A stretch of 31,226 bases of DNA from Isohypsibius dastychi (lineage: Eukaryota; Tardigrada; Eutardigrada; Parachela; Isohypsibiidae), in assembly GCA_034696485.1 (NCBI GenBank), contig JAQIWT010000156.1, forward strand, positions 1-31,226, given 5' to 3'. The notes below the pieces were generated by a model. That model saw nothing but the letters and a program-made list of their open reading frames with translations, did no database searches and was not told where the DNA came from. Shown here piece by piece: positions 19,414 to 29,485 of the stretch (its first letter is position 1; each line of letters starts with the position of its first letter). A program made the position numbers and the translations under genes.

Positions 19414-20714
19414 ATGTATTCACTGAGCATTGCGCTTTCGCTCGCTGCCGTGTTCGCTGTGGTGGCCGGTCAGGGTTACTGGTTGAGCCAGGATAACAAA
19501 ATGGCAAGTTTAGGCTTGCTTCTTGTATTACTCATCCAATGTTCTTCAATTCAACCGTTTTCAGGCTGGTTCTCTGGGAATGATCACCTGCGACACCCAA
19601 AATGTCGCTTTCTCCGTGGATGTTCGTGCAGCCATCGCTATGGCCATCAGCGACCCAAATTTGGCATCGAAAGCCGTGGTTCACAAAGTGTATGCTGGGA
19701 ATGGTGCCAACAACAAGAACTGTCAGGCCGTGAATGCCGGAGGGCTATTTTCTCTCTCCATTCCGTACGTCGAATGCGGCACTGCACAAAGCACTGAGGA
19801 CGACAAATTTGTGTATCGAAATAACTTGACAATCATCGTACGCACAAAAATTGGCATGTTCCACGACGACACCACCTTCAGACAGAAGATCATTTGCTCT
19901 GCCGATACAAGCCTCAACATAACTCACAGAACCCCCATTTCCCCAGCAGAAATCGTAGAGCTCGATAACCCCCTGCATGAGAACTTCAATATTCCAATTG
20001 TGTACGTATGCCTCAGTTAAAGTCATTTCAATAGAAACTACGTTTAACGTTCGTTGTTCCACAGGAACAACCACTTCAGCAGTTTGAATAAGGTTACGGG
20101 CTTTTCGGTGGAGAAGCAAGTCGTAACTTTGAACTTTGCCCTCGTCGAAAATGACCGACTCTCATTTAACATGTTGGTTGACAACTGCCATCTGACGTCT
20201 GAAGAAAGTGCGGACAGCGCGACTAAGGTTCCAATCATCCAGAGTCGAGGGTATGATCTTAAATCATTGAGCAATATGTATCTATCATCTATAGACTTTG
20301 ACACAGTTTATATCTGCCATCAGGATATAAAACATATTGAATTGAACAGAACATATTTAATGATGGTGGCGCCTCATTCACATGTTCATTCGCAGGTGTG
20401 TTACAGAGCTGGCCAAGGAAATTGCAAACATCACCATCAGCGACACAACTCAAACAGTCGAATTCATTGCGCTCAAACGTGAAGATGAATCGACTGAACT
20501 CTACGTGCACTGTCAGGTGAATGTGTGCAAAAAGGCTGGCTTCCAAGATAGATGTACTCCAGACTGCAATTACTCACCGAATCGCGACCTTGGTAGAGCA
20601 AACGAAGAAACCTTCCAAGGAAAGCTTTTTAACAACATCAAAGTTAAACTGGATAAGAAACACACTGCTACCCTTGTCACTGGGGCAAATGGCAAGCCGA
20701 CCATCGTTATTTGA
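19414..20714 (+). CDS. Gene D: secreted ZP-domain protein, 343 residues, intact
   Basis: Exons 19414-19503, 19565-20001, 20065-20250, 20396-20714. Introns are 61 bases (GC-AG), 63, and 145 bases, phases 0, 2, 2. Residues 1-19 form a signal peptide (MYSLSIALSLAAVFAVVAG), with cleavage likely near Gly19/Gln20. ZP-N carries Cys39, 83, 101, 141 and the Tyr114 of the FVY strand typical of ZP-N. ZP-C carries Cys217, 239, 277, 282, 291, 295. These ten cysteines are the only ones in the protein, as expected for a ZP module. N-glycosylation sequons occur at N117 and N148 among others. After Cys295 come 48 polar residues; there is no Sushi domain, membrane segment or obvious dibasic furin site, so it should be fully secreted. 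It probably polymerises in an extracellular matrix. Promoter and poly(A) signals are present. Best preserved member of the array together with F. Confidence 0.88.
19504..19564 (+). other. GC-AG intron 1 of gene D
   Basis: Donor ATG|GCAAGT and acceptor TTTTCAG|GCT. Both ends are phase 0, which joins the signal-peptide exon to AGSLGMITC in frame. The nearest GT, four bases downstream, would put exon 2 out of frame. The same donor occurs in C (11976) and F (23207). Confidence 0.8.
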
Positions 20715-20804
20715 TTAACTCAAAGGTTGCCTCCAAAGTTGTTGAATTCGAACTGTCGCTGCGACTGTGGTTGAGAACTTTTTGTGTTTCTTCTTTGGAA
20801 AATG

Positions 20805-20810
20805 AATAAA
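20805..20810 (+). terminator. poly(A) signal of gene D
   Basis: AATAAA 91 bases after the stop codon, in a context conserved with gene C. Confidence 0.6.
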
Positions 20811-20829
20811 TTGGTCCAGTACAGCGGTG

Positions 20830-21690
20830 TGCGTAGTTTGTCATTCACAGAGGTGCGAAGACTTTTTGCGGTTAAACATAAACACCACTTTTCTCAGGTG
20901 ACCTGAGTAGACTGTGGAATCTAGGGTTTTAGTTTCGTCATGAGTAAGATTAAGATATTCCGTGGAAAACGTTTCAAGGGGTTTTCAAGTACTTTGTCAG
21001 ATTTGCTAACTGAGGGTTGACAAAAAAACCGCGTGTAATACCATATCCATATTCAAGTATTGAATGGATCACTAGAAAAATCTTCAAAATACGAGCTTGC
21101 TGTGGGTGGCGCGAAAAATCATCAAGAAACATTTTTGCGAGGAAAAATATTTGAATATATAGAAACAACAAATTCTACAATCCACTCGAAGATTTCAAAA
21201 AAAGTGCACGAGAGCGTCTAAAACGAAAACTGGTCCTCAATTGACGGCTATCCCGGTATCCAAATAGTCGATTTCCGAAGAGGAGAAGGAGGACCTGACA
21301 CCTGACCACTTTACACTCGCAATATTAAACGCCAATTCTGCTTCCCAGAATGTTTCCCATCATTCACTGAAATAAACGGAAATTGCTACAACCGATTCAA
21401 AACAGATTCAATCCCCTCCGCCCTTCAAGATACACGAGAAAGGTGAAAATTCCGTCCACATCATCAAAGAATACTGCTTTAGTTTGAAAGTTCAAATGCC
21501 AGCAGTCACATTCGGCGGCGTGTCGACCTTGGCCTTTGCAGACGGTAGTCTTCACAGAAGCCGCCTTATCGACAGGAAACGAAAAGTCTAAGCGGCTTCT
21601 CTTTCTAACAACACGCAGATTGTTTATTCACCGATAACCAAGCGACCCTCAATCATTCATTTTGGGAAAAGTTGTCAAACTCTGAACATT
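20830..21690. other. 3' flank of gene D
   Basis: No gene. 21260-21690 aligns with 25340-25497 plus 26574-26860 downstream of F (shared strings ATGCCAGCAGTCA and GGCGGCGTGTCGACCTT), and here it lacks the 1,076-base insertion seen after F. It serves as the empty-site reference. Confidence 0.65.
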
Positions 21691-22065
21691 CTATGGTTTT
21701 CATCGAAACAATTTTCCACATGGCAAACTTTTCATTTATTTCGAGCATTTTTTAATGATCTCAACGGTTGCAATAGAATTTCAGTGAAAGTATTGTTTTT
21801 TCCGTTTACTGTCCACCTGGTTATTATATATGCACGTTTGATTACTTTAATTCCTTCCAAACTCGTAATATTTTGTTGAACTGTTTTTTGACGACTTTTT
21901 CAGTCAATTGTTCGTTCCAGAAGAAGTAACCCTGGGTTGTCTTATCGCTAAGGAAATGATAGCGCAGGGAAACCGCAACAATCTCCTTGAGACCGGTTCT
22001 GCTTTTACTTTATCTAAATGGGTGGTTTCCGTTTTTTCCCCCAGTCAACCTTACTCCGGTCTTCT
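21691..22065. other. intergenic stretch, nothing recognised
   Basis: AT-rich, no exon or repeat identified. Confidence 0.4.
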
Positions 22066-22127
22066 CAATTGACATTGCATTATCGTTCGCGGCCGTATAT
22101 TTGTGGTGTGAAGCCGGGGTCACCGGA
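22066..22127 (+). pseudogene. fossil of a ZP signal-peptide exon, upstream of E
   Basis: GACATTGCATTATCGTTCGC and following bases resemble exon 1 of D (IALSLAAV), with later codons degraded and TAA in frame. A sister fossil precedes F at 22803-22862. It indicates an older unit at this spot. Confidence 0.45.
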
Positions 22128-22154
22128 TAACAGATGAAATGCCGGTGCTTTGGA

Positions 22155-22344
22155 ATAAATTGGATCAGCACAATAAATCTTGTCTTTGTGTTATCAGTCT
22201 CGACGAAACAATGCTTCAGATTGTGAACACAGTGGCATCAAGCATTCCCATTGTACTTCAATCTTTAACAAACAGGGCTAATATTTTAAAACAACGCGTT
22301 TTTTCTATTTAGACAGACACTTTCTGATTTCTTCTCGATTTAGA
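22155..22344 (+). promoter_or_regulatory. promoter-like block of gene E
   Basis: Diverged copy of the C/D promoter block (GGATCAGCACAATAAATCTT). The TATA box is not preserved at the equivalent place. Confidence 0.4.
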
Positions 22345-22607
22345 ATGTTTTCGGTTTTCGTTCTTTTAAAGTACCAAGTGAGCATTGCGCTTTCGCTCGC
22401 TGCCATCATCGCTGTGGTGGGCGGTCAAGGTTACTGGTTGAGCCAGGATGGCCGCATGGCTAGTTTGAGTTTGTCTTGTATTTACCCATCCGATATTCTT
22501 CAGTTCAACCATTTTCTAGCTAGTTCTCTGGGAATGATCATCTGCAAACTCAAAATGTCGCTATCTCCGTGGACGTTCGTGCAGCCATCAATATGGCTAT
22601 CGATTAA
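22345..22607 (+). pseudogene. Gene E: truncated ZP gene (exon 1 and start of exon 2)
   Basis: Exon 1 aligns with D from VSIALSLAA to SQDGRM (ends 22458), but the ancestral ATG has become AAG. An upstream in-frame ATG at 22345 could replace it. The donor is GCTAGT instead of GCAAGT. The acceptor CAG has changed to CTA with AG one base later. Exon 2 has lost one base after the Cys1 codon, which shifts the frame, and homology stops near 22607 inside ZP-N. No exon 3 or 4 follows. Clearly non-functional. Confidence 0.8.
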
Positions 22608-22887
22608 CTGACTGAACAGACCAAAATGAACTTTAAATATTGGCGGAGACGTTTGCAGTAGATTGCGGGTCACAGTATCAGCCGTGCAACCATATTTGTG
22701 CATATCGGTTAGGAAAATAGGCGGATAACTTTAATTGAAATTAAAAGGGAGGTATATGTTTACTTTTCCACTCAGCTTTATTCCGACCTTTTAAAATTTG
22801 TTCAACTGGCCTTGCCCTTTCGCTCGCGGCCGTATTTCTGTAGTGTCAAGCCGCGGTCCCGGATAACAGATGAATCGATGATTTGAA
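22608..22887. other. spacer with second exon-1 fossil
   Basis: Mostly unrecognised. 22803-22862 (CTTGCCCTTTCGCTCGCGGC and on) resembles exon 1 of D and the fossil at 22066, with an in-frame TAG. Confidence 0.4.
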
Positions 22888-23116
22888 ATGGACTGGATCA
22901 GCACGATAAATCTTTCTTACGTGATATTAGCCTCAGACCGAACAATGCTTTAGATTGTTCTGTCTACAATGGTATTAAGCTCTCGCACTGTACTCCAATC
23001 TTCAACAAATAAAGCCGATCGTTTCAATCAACGCATTTTTCCCAGTTAAACAGCCGCTTTTTGATTTCTTCACAATTCAAAATTCTTCTGGTTTTGGATT
23101 ACCGAACAGTCCATAA
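22888..23116 (+). promoter_or_regulatory. promoter block of gene F
   Basis: Homologous to the C and D blocks. At the TATA position, 72 bases before the ATG, the sequence is GTTAAAC, so the box is degenerate. CAAAATTCTT is retained. Confidence 0.5.
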
Positions 23117-25102
23117 ATGTTTACATTGAGCATTGCACTCTTGCTTTCTGCCGTCATCGCTGTGGTGGCTGGCCAAGGTAACCAGCTAAGCCAGGATGAC
23201 AAAATGGCAAGTTTGAGTTTATTTCTCGTATTCACTCATCCAATTTTTTCGATTCCACTCCTTTCAGGCTGGTACTCTAGGAACGATCACCTGCGGTAGC
23301 CAAAGTGTCGTCTTCGTCTTGGACAATCAAGCAGCCATCAATATGGCAATCAGCGACCCAGCTTTTGCGTCGACAGCCGTGGTTCACGAAGTGTATGCTG
23401 GGAAAAATGCCAACTTCAAGGAATGTCATGCCGTGAATGCCGGAGGACTCATTTCACTCTCCATTCCTTACACCGAATGCAACACTATTGCAAGCACAGA
23501 GAACGACAAATTCGTGTATCGAAATACGTTGACTATCATCGTCCGCACAAGGGTGGGCATGTTCCAACAGGACATCACCTTCAAACAGATGATCAGTTGC
23601 TCTGTCGATATCAGCATCAATTTAGACCATCAACTCATTCCACCGTTCAAAAACCTTAATTTGCTTACTATCGAAGGTCGGCACAACATCAAGATTGAGT
23701 GAGGTCAAGGTTGCTCTAGATCGCTTGGAGACTATTTACCCATTCGACCTTGTTACAGGGTGGGTTTTGGGCAAGCATTTAAGCCCTTTATGGATTTTTC
23801 TTCACCGAAAGAGATAATCACAATTGAGTTCAGCCTCCTAGAAGCCGATCAAGCTTATTACCGGATATTAGTTGACAGCTGCTACATAGCGCCCGACCTC
23901 AACAGTCAAATTGGATTTGGTATCATGAAATCGAGAGGGTAAGTGATGTGGATTACTTTAAAAATTCCAGATCAGATGGTTTCGGTTAGAAAGTTATTTT
24001 CAGAACGTGCTGACAACCGAGATTAAAGCGAAAATTCACAAAATCGCATAGTGATAACAGGGAACACCCTGTCCCGCTATATCGGAGCGGGATTGTGGGG
24101 TGGCGCCATTTCGGTGGCGTCAAATGCGTGTTGGGTCATTCTGGTGCGATCAACTTGGGTGGGCATCTTTTGTTCTTGAGCCATTGAGTGTATTTCAGAA
24201 ATACAGTGTCGTCATATAGTAGGCAGTACCTGTAATTTCAATCATCAAACAGTGTAGATTATCATATGCAAGTATCCAAAAAATATTAAAGTTTATTACT
24301 GCAGCAACCAGTTCACCGATTCCATTGCACCAGCTATGATACACCGTTGATGAAAGTACCTTTCAGTAGATGTCCATACAGATAGGTTAACAACAGCGGG
24401 CTGGATGTCGTAACAGGCCAAAAATGTACGTATTTTCAAAAATGCATATGTCCTCACCGATCTGATGCTTGATAGGTATTATATAATTTAATTTTTCTTG
24501 ACATATTCTTGTGATAGGGAATATTTCTAGTTATGACCGAATAAGCAATCCTTGAAAAGCAGCTCATCTCGATTGCTAAGTTATTAAATGAATGCCCCTG
24601 TTGAAAAAGCAATCAATCAGCCAGTCAGACACTTTGATAGTACAATCATCAAGCAATCTATATCTATAATTTGTAGACTGTGACGCAGTTCATCTAGAAT
24701 CTGCCATCAGGTCCATGGGACATACTCAAATGAAGTGGACATCATTCCGAATGGTAGCCCCTCATTCACATGTTCATTTGCAGGTGCGTTACAGAGCTGG
24801 CCGAGCAAATTACCAACTTCACCATCAACGGCACAACTCAAAAGTTGGAATTCGTGGCGCTGAAACTTGTCGAAGATTCCGATGCACTCTATGTGCACTG
24901 CCAGGTCAACGTGTGCAAGAACTATAGCTTCCAAAGTAGATGTACTCCAGACTGCAATTACACACCATATCGGGACGTTGGTGGAGCAAACGACAAGACC
25001 TCCCCAGGAATCTTCTTCAGCAACATCAAAGTTAAACTGGATAAGAATCACACTGGTACCCATGTCATTGGTGCAAACGGCCAGCGGACCATCTTTGTTT
25101 GA
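23117..25102 (+). CDS. Gene F: secreted ZP-domain protein, 339 residues, intact
   Basis: Exons 23117-23206, 23268-23698, 23759-23938, 24784-25102. Introns are 61 bases (GC-AG, GCAAGT), 60 bases (GTGAGG...TTACAG) and 845 bases (GTAAGT...TTGCAG), phases 0, 2, 2. The signal peptide is MFTLSIALLLSAVIAVVAGQ. ZP-N cysteines are in TITC, KEC, TEC and ISC, with Tyr in FVYRN. ZP-C has VDSC, GC, HC, VC, RC and DC. Like D it ends about 48 residues after the last ZP cysteine (FSNIKVKLDK...) without anchor or Sushi domain. Its exon 3 ends MKSRG like A and B, rather than QSRG as in D, so family members may exchange exon-sized pieces. No lesion is seen. Likely a secreted, polymerising matrix protein. A candidate AATAAA (25464-25469) lies 362 bases after the stop; none is nearer. 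Confidence 0.85.
23945..24650. mobile_element. ~700-base insertion in intron 3 of gene F
   Basis: The same intron is 145 bases in D and 151 in C. Homology to them covers only the right end (from about 24651, ATATCTATAATTTGTAGACTG). The extra DNA includes a GC-rich hairpin TCCCGCT / AGCGGGA near 24080. No terminal repeats were identified. Confidence 0.45.
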
Positions 25103-25497
25103 CAATGCTAAAGGCTGTCTTCAAAGTCGTGCATGAGAGCGGCAGAAACCAAAACCGATGCGAATTTTGTCTTCGGAACACTTCCGAACAGTAGACGAAT
25201 GGAAGAAATTTATTCATTTGAAACGTCAGGAACCTGTCATTTATAACTCTGCTTTTTCTACTCAGCTTTGCTGCTGCATTTGACGAATGAAGTTCCTCTG
25301 ATATGAAAAAACTGAATCTAGGTTAACGAGTTTCCCTCGCATCTTAATAGTCGGTTTTCGAAGAGTGAAAGAGAGAAAGAGGAGGAGGATCTGACACCTG
25401 ACCAATCCAATTACTCATTTAACGTCCATTCTGCTTCACTGAATGTTCCCCATCTTACACTGAAATAAAATGGACATTGCCACAACCGACTCAAAAC

Positions 25498-26573
25498 GGG
25501 TAGGGTCTTTGAGCTACTCCTACTCTTACAGCTACAGCTACTCCTACAGATTCACGCCATCTGATTGGACCAGAAGGCGAAAGCTCCGCCTCGTCGACTT
25601 TTGCTAATATCGAGTAGGATGGGCCAAACATCGGGAACCCCACATTTATTTCGCTCGTGTTTCGGTCCCGCTTGTGAACCGATCCAGAAGCGAAACTACA
25701 GCGAGATCTTCCCTTTACTCGTCAAATTTCGATTGCAAGCTGTTTCCATCAATACGGAGAATCCTTCACATGCGCACATGATGGTTTTCAGTTCTGGATG
25801 CCAGTCAAGACCCGCATGTACGGTATTGAGGATATCAGGTACAGTCAGCAAAAAGGAGCTCTCTCGAATATGGGAAGTAACTGGAATTTATTGTGGAGAT
25901 AAAAAGGGCAACATAATCGAAAACTCATTTTACCATCAGCTTGAATTACGATACATCCTGTTATGGTATGACACCCCCAGTTTTCTTTTGCGCATGTTTC
26001 GTGTTTGTCATATGCTTCTGGTCGGATACCAATTGATATGTTTTCACATATTGGTTCCAGTGTATCCTCCAACGTTTATCACTTCCGTGTTTTGAGTACT
26101 TTTGGTTTGATTCCGAACCGCTGTATATGATTTGTGAAGACAATTGGCAGTTGAATAAAGTAAATGCAGCCCTTGTAGGAACTGTGGAATCGGATTTCGG
26201 ACCATTTTTCTGTATGACTCATCAGCTTTTTCGTCAGGTTTTTCTAACCAGACTAAATTTAAAATCAGATGTGGATAAAAAAATTGAATGCTGTGTCTCA
26301 TACAAGTTCTCCAACTGGAATGAGTATCGTTGTTCCCAGCTGGAACTCGCTTAGAAGATTTACATTCCCTTTATCATAATTTGTCATTGTTTGTAACTCT
26401 GTGGCGAAGAACTTGTAAAGTCGAGAGACAAGAAAATAACTTTTGAGAATCCCAGCACGGCCCCTGAACACAATGCGATGCAAAATTATGGCTCCGAACA
26501 AAAGTGTAGGGCGTGTTTAGCTGTAGGAGTAGCTCTAGCAGTAGCTGTAGGAGTAGCTCAAAAGACCCTACCC
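25498..26573. mobile_element. 1,076-base DNA transposon-like element with terminal inverted repeats
   Basis: Left end GGGTAGGGTCTTTGAGCTAC..., right end the reverse complement of nearly the same sequence (...GTAGCTCAAAAGACCCTACCC), with arms of about 50 bases rich in CTACTCCTACAG. The flanks are TCAAAAC on both sides, fitting a 7-8 base target duplication. In the paralogous flank of gene D (about 21400) a single TCAAAAC is present with no insert. Two open stretches inside (25565-26095, 26127-26354) do not resemble a transposase I recognise. Probably non-autonomous; superfamily not determined. Confidence 0.8.
25565..26354 (+). other. open stretches inside the inverted-repeat element
   Basis: 25565-26095 is open for 176 codons but lacks an early ATG. 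Its middle (AVSINTENPSHAHMMVFSSG then CQSRPAC) follows a TTGCAAG and precedes ATCAG|GTACAG, as an exon might. 26127-26354 is a 75-codon ATG frame with six cysteines (MICEDNW, FFC, ECC, YRC). They could be exons of a cargo or decayed gene. No family recognised. Confidence 0.2.
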
Positions 26574-27003
26574 ATTCAAAACAGATTCAAAGCCACCCCA
26601 CCCCCCTTCTGGTACACGAGAAAGGTCAAACTTCCCTCCAAATCATCGAAGGATGCTTCTTGTGAAATCAAAGTTCAAATGCCAGCAGTCATACTCGGCG
26701 GCGTGTCGACCTTTGCTTTAGTACTGTAGACGGAAGTCTTCACAGAAACCGCCTTATCGATAGGAAAGGGAAATTTTAGGCGCCTCTTCTTTCCAACAAC
26801 ACACATTGTGTATTCGCCGATAACCAAGCGACCATTACTCATCATTTTGTGAAAAGTTTAATATACAAACAAAAGACAACTTGAGAGAGCTTGGAAACTC
26901 ATTGTAAGTCCAAGTGATAACGCTGATGTGCTCAAGCTCACAAAAACTTAAACTTAAACTCGGACTTGACTCATTTGCTTTTGCATTCACTTGTGTATTG
27001 CAG
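26574..27003. other. continuation of the gene F 3' flank
   Basis: 26574-26860 aligns with 21400-21690 downstream of D. No coding sequence. Confidence 0.55.
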
Positions 27004-27240
27004 CTGATTTCGGGTACAATTCGTCAAAACCTAGCTCCACAACTCATAAAGTTGAAATCATTTGGGTTAAATTTGATAAAGATCTGCATGAACTCCACGT
27101 TCACTGTCGGCTATCAAGGTCGATGTACCCAAAACTGCAATGACAAGCCGGGTCGGGATATTAGTAGAGCATACAACGGCACGATCCACGAGAGACACGC
27201 TATCAACATACAGTACTTTAGTGGTGACCTTTGGACATAA
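27004..27240 (+). pseudogene. Gene H: fossil ZP-C last exon
   Basis: After TATTGCAG the sequence aligns with exon 4 of D and F. It retains CACAACTCATAAAGTTGAA and the ELHVHC codons in one frame. About 19 bases covering VNVCKK are missing, and it continues with GRCTQNCN, GRDISRA in another frame. The Cys6 codon at the exon start is lost. No other exons of this copy were found. Confidence 0.7.
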
Positions 27241-28276
27241 CTTAGCTGACGGCCAGCGACTATAGCTGTTTGCTCAAAAGTTCAAGTTAAGTCACGAAGT
27301 CATCAAAGTTTGACCAAAGTCTGACAGTCCCCCTTCTTTCTCAGCTTAATTATCAATCTTTTGAAATTACGCCATCCACTGGTTATATGGGATTCTTGCT
27401 AAATGGGACATTTTACATCCTGCCGTAGCTGTAACATTCAGCAGCTAGTTCACGGAAGGTCCGCACTTTGGTCGAATAAGGGGATTTTTGCTATATGGGA
27501 CACAAATCAAGATTTGCCAGGTACTTCTATCATTCCGAATCAATCGCCCCTCACTGGTTTTGTTGTGATTTCGAATCTTAACAAAAACTGATCTCATTTG
27601 GTGCAACTTGCGTTTTCTTCCTGTTCCTTACTTTATATATATAAGTTGAATCAATTACTTATTTGACCAGAAACCATCGGAAGATTACTTTTGATGAGGC
27701 CACCAGGTCTCCGCAGTTCAAATCGAAATGACACCAGTTTTTCGATTCTGGGTTGGAATGTAATTTAAAACTGATTTACCTACGTAAAACTCAATGGCCA
27801 ATGTACAACTCAATGACCGTATTATTTCTGCTGTTACGAGGTAAAAAGCCGAAGGGTCACCTTTCGGATTTGGTGACGACAATGGCCCTCAGTGAGAGCT
27901 CTCACTTTATGACTTTTGTTGTGGTTTTTCTCTTTATATGGGTCCGCGAAACGTTTCCCCTATAACAAGGGAATGTTTATTTTGGAATGTGGACATAAAA
28001 AATATTTAAGAAAGTTATCGTCCATTCAGCTCTGCTCCATCTTCAATGACGTGTGCATAGAGGAAATGACGAAACGCAAATAATGGGTAAAAGTCCGAAT
28101 CTCCAGTCAACACAGTACAGCCTCATGATATGCGATCTTATCAAGCTTCTAGCAGAAGTCATTATATTATAATCTACAGTCCCACTGTCTTCAATATCCG
28201 TTTCCTGATTGAACTGAAAGTTTGTTTCTAAAAGCACGGCTGGCGTTGTCTTCCGTATCTTGAAAAAATTACGAAA
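27241..28276. other. intergenic stretch before gene G
   Basis: No gene supported. Two imperfect direct copies of GGGATTTTTGCTATATGGGACA lie about 90 bases apart near 27389-27500. The conserved C/D/F promoter block is not present before G. Confidence 0.4.
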
Positions 28277-29469
28277 ATGTTCGTGTTCAGGATATGTGTC
28301 TTTCTCATATCGATTGTTTGTATTACGGCAGCACGACAGGATGGTCAAACGACGGTTGATTCGTTGGTGAGTCAGCACTTTCTAAAGATGTATTTAGCAA
28401 ACCTGGTGGCTTAGAAGAAACTGTGAAATACTTTAGAGTAAATACTAATCAGTGGAATACTAATTCAGTCATTCTTCCAGCCCGGTAATTTTCAGCCGCG
28501 TAGTTAAAAACCTTGACTCATTGACTTTTGCATAAATAATTTGCGTTTCTACGTTTTTGAGCAACAGAAATTCGTGATAAACGAACAAAAGATAATTGAC
28601 ATTGAACTGTAATCGGTAAATATCAGCCACTATATTTTTCACAGGTGAATCCTCTCATTAAGTTGGAATGTGGTTCTCATGGATTTTTTCTCTCGATCGA
28701 CCATCACGCAGCTTTTCAACTCGCTTTCTCCAACCCAAGTTTGGAGGCCAATTCATTCGTCCACAAAGTGTACGCTGGCAGGCGTGCCGACAACCAGACA
28801 TGTCAAGCTGTGAAAAGCGATGGCTTCCACTGGCTCATCGTGCCATTCGCAGATTGTAACACAGACTCGACCGAGGGAGAAGAGGAAATCGTCTTCAAAA
28901 ACCAAATCACGATCGTCGTCCGAACGAAGATTGGTTCCATGTTCGACGATACAATGTTTCGAAGACCCACTGTTTGTAGAATGCTCCTGACTCACAACCT
29001 GTCCTGGCACACGACCGAATCTCCATCGTTGGTTAGTGAATTACACCAAGACTTCAATTCAACTACCAATTCCACTGTCACAACCTCAACCGTCGATCAA
29101 TCGTACCAAATCACCAATCACAGTACCTCGGTAATTGCAGTAACACCGACAGTTGTCGACCTTGTTCTGAATTCCACGACGTCCGTTGACACCCCCAATC
29201 AACCTTCAGATTCAACACTGGCAGTAAACAACTCAACGATCACTGACACACCGGAGCAGATTTTGAATTCTAATTCTATCAGTGAAACCACTACAGAAGT
29301 TGACATCCTCGATTTGTCCTCGAACTCTACAGGCTACGCAGCGCCACTCAGTTCCACCAGCACCAGCAATGATGCCACACTAGCGGTGCTTGGCCAAAAC
29401 TCGACAACTCAACAGCAAGCGGATGAGGAGACCCCCGATCCGGAGGTTGCCGATATGACTCATTATTGA
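28277..29469 (+). CDS. Gene G: ZP-N-only protein with Ser/Thr/Asn-rich tail
   Basis: Exon 1 28277-28366 is 90 bases, like exon 1 of C, D and F. It encodes the signal peptide MFVFRICVFLISIVCITAA and ends in phase 0 at GTGAGT. The 278-base intron ends TTCACAG, and exon 2 is 28645-29469. Exon 2 has the ZP-N framework (LEC, HKVYAGRRADNQTC, FADC, VFKNQITIVVRTKIGSMFDD, TVC), clearly homologous to D. Where D splices to ZP-C, G instead reads on for about 140 residues rich in Thr, Ser, Asn and Asp with several NST-type sequons, a mucin-like stalk, and stops. No ZP-C, Sushi or membrane segment. Total 304 residues. Either a real ZP-N-only secreted protein or a gene whose downstream ZP-C exons were not recognised. 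The intron 1 donor is GT, unlike its neighbours. Confidence 0.72.
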
Positions 29470-29485
29470 GATTGATTACGGTTGA

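Noticed and set aside
21552-21602. AGAAGCCGC / GCGGCTTCT stem downstream of D, resembling a terminator or histone-type hairpin
   Set aside because: The paralogous flank of F does not preserve the pairing, so it is likely chance.
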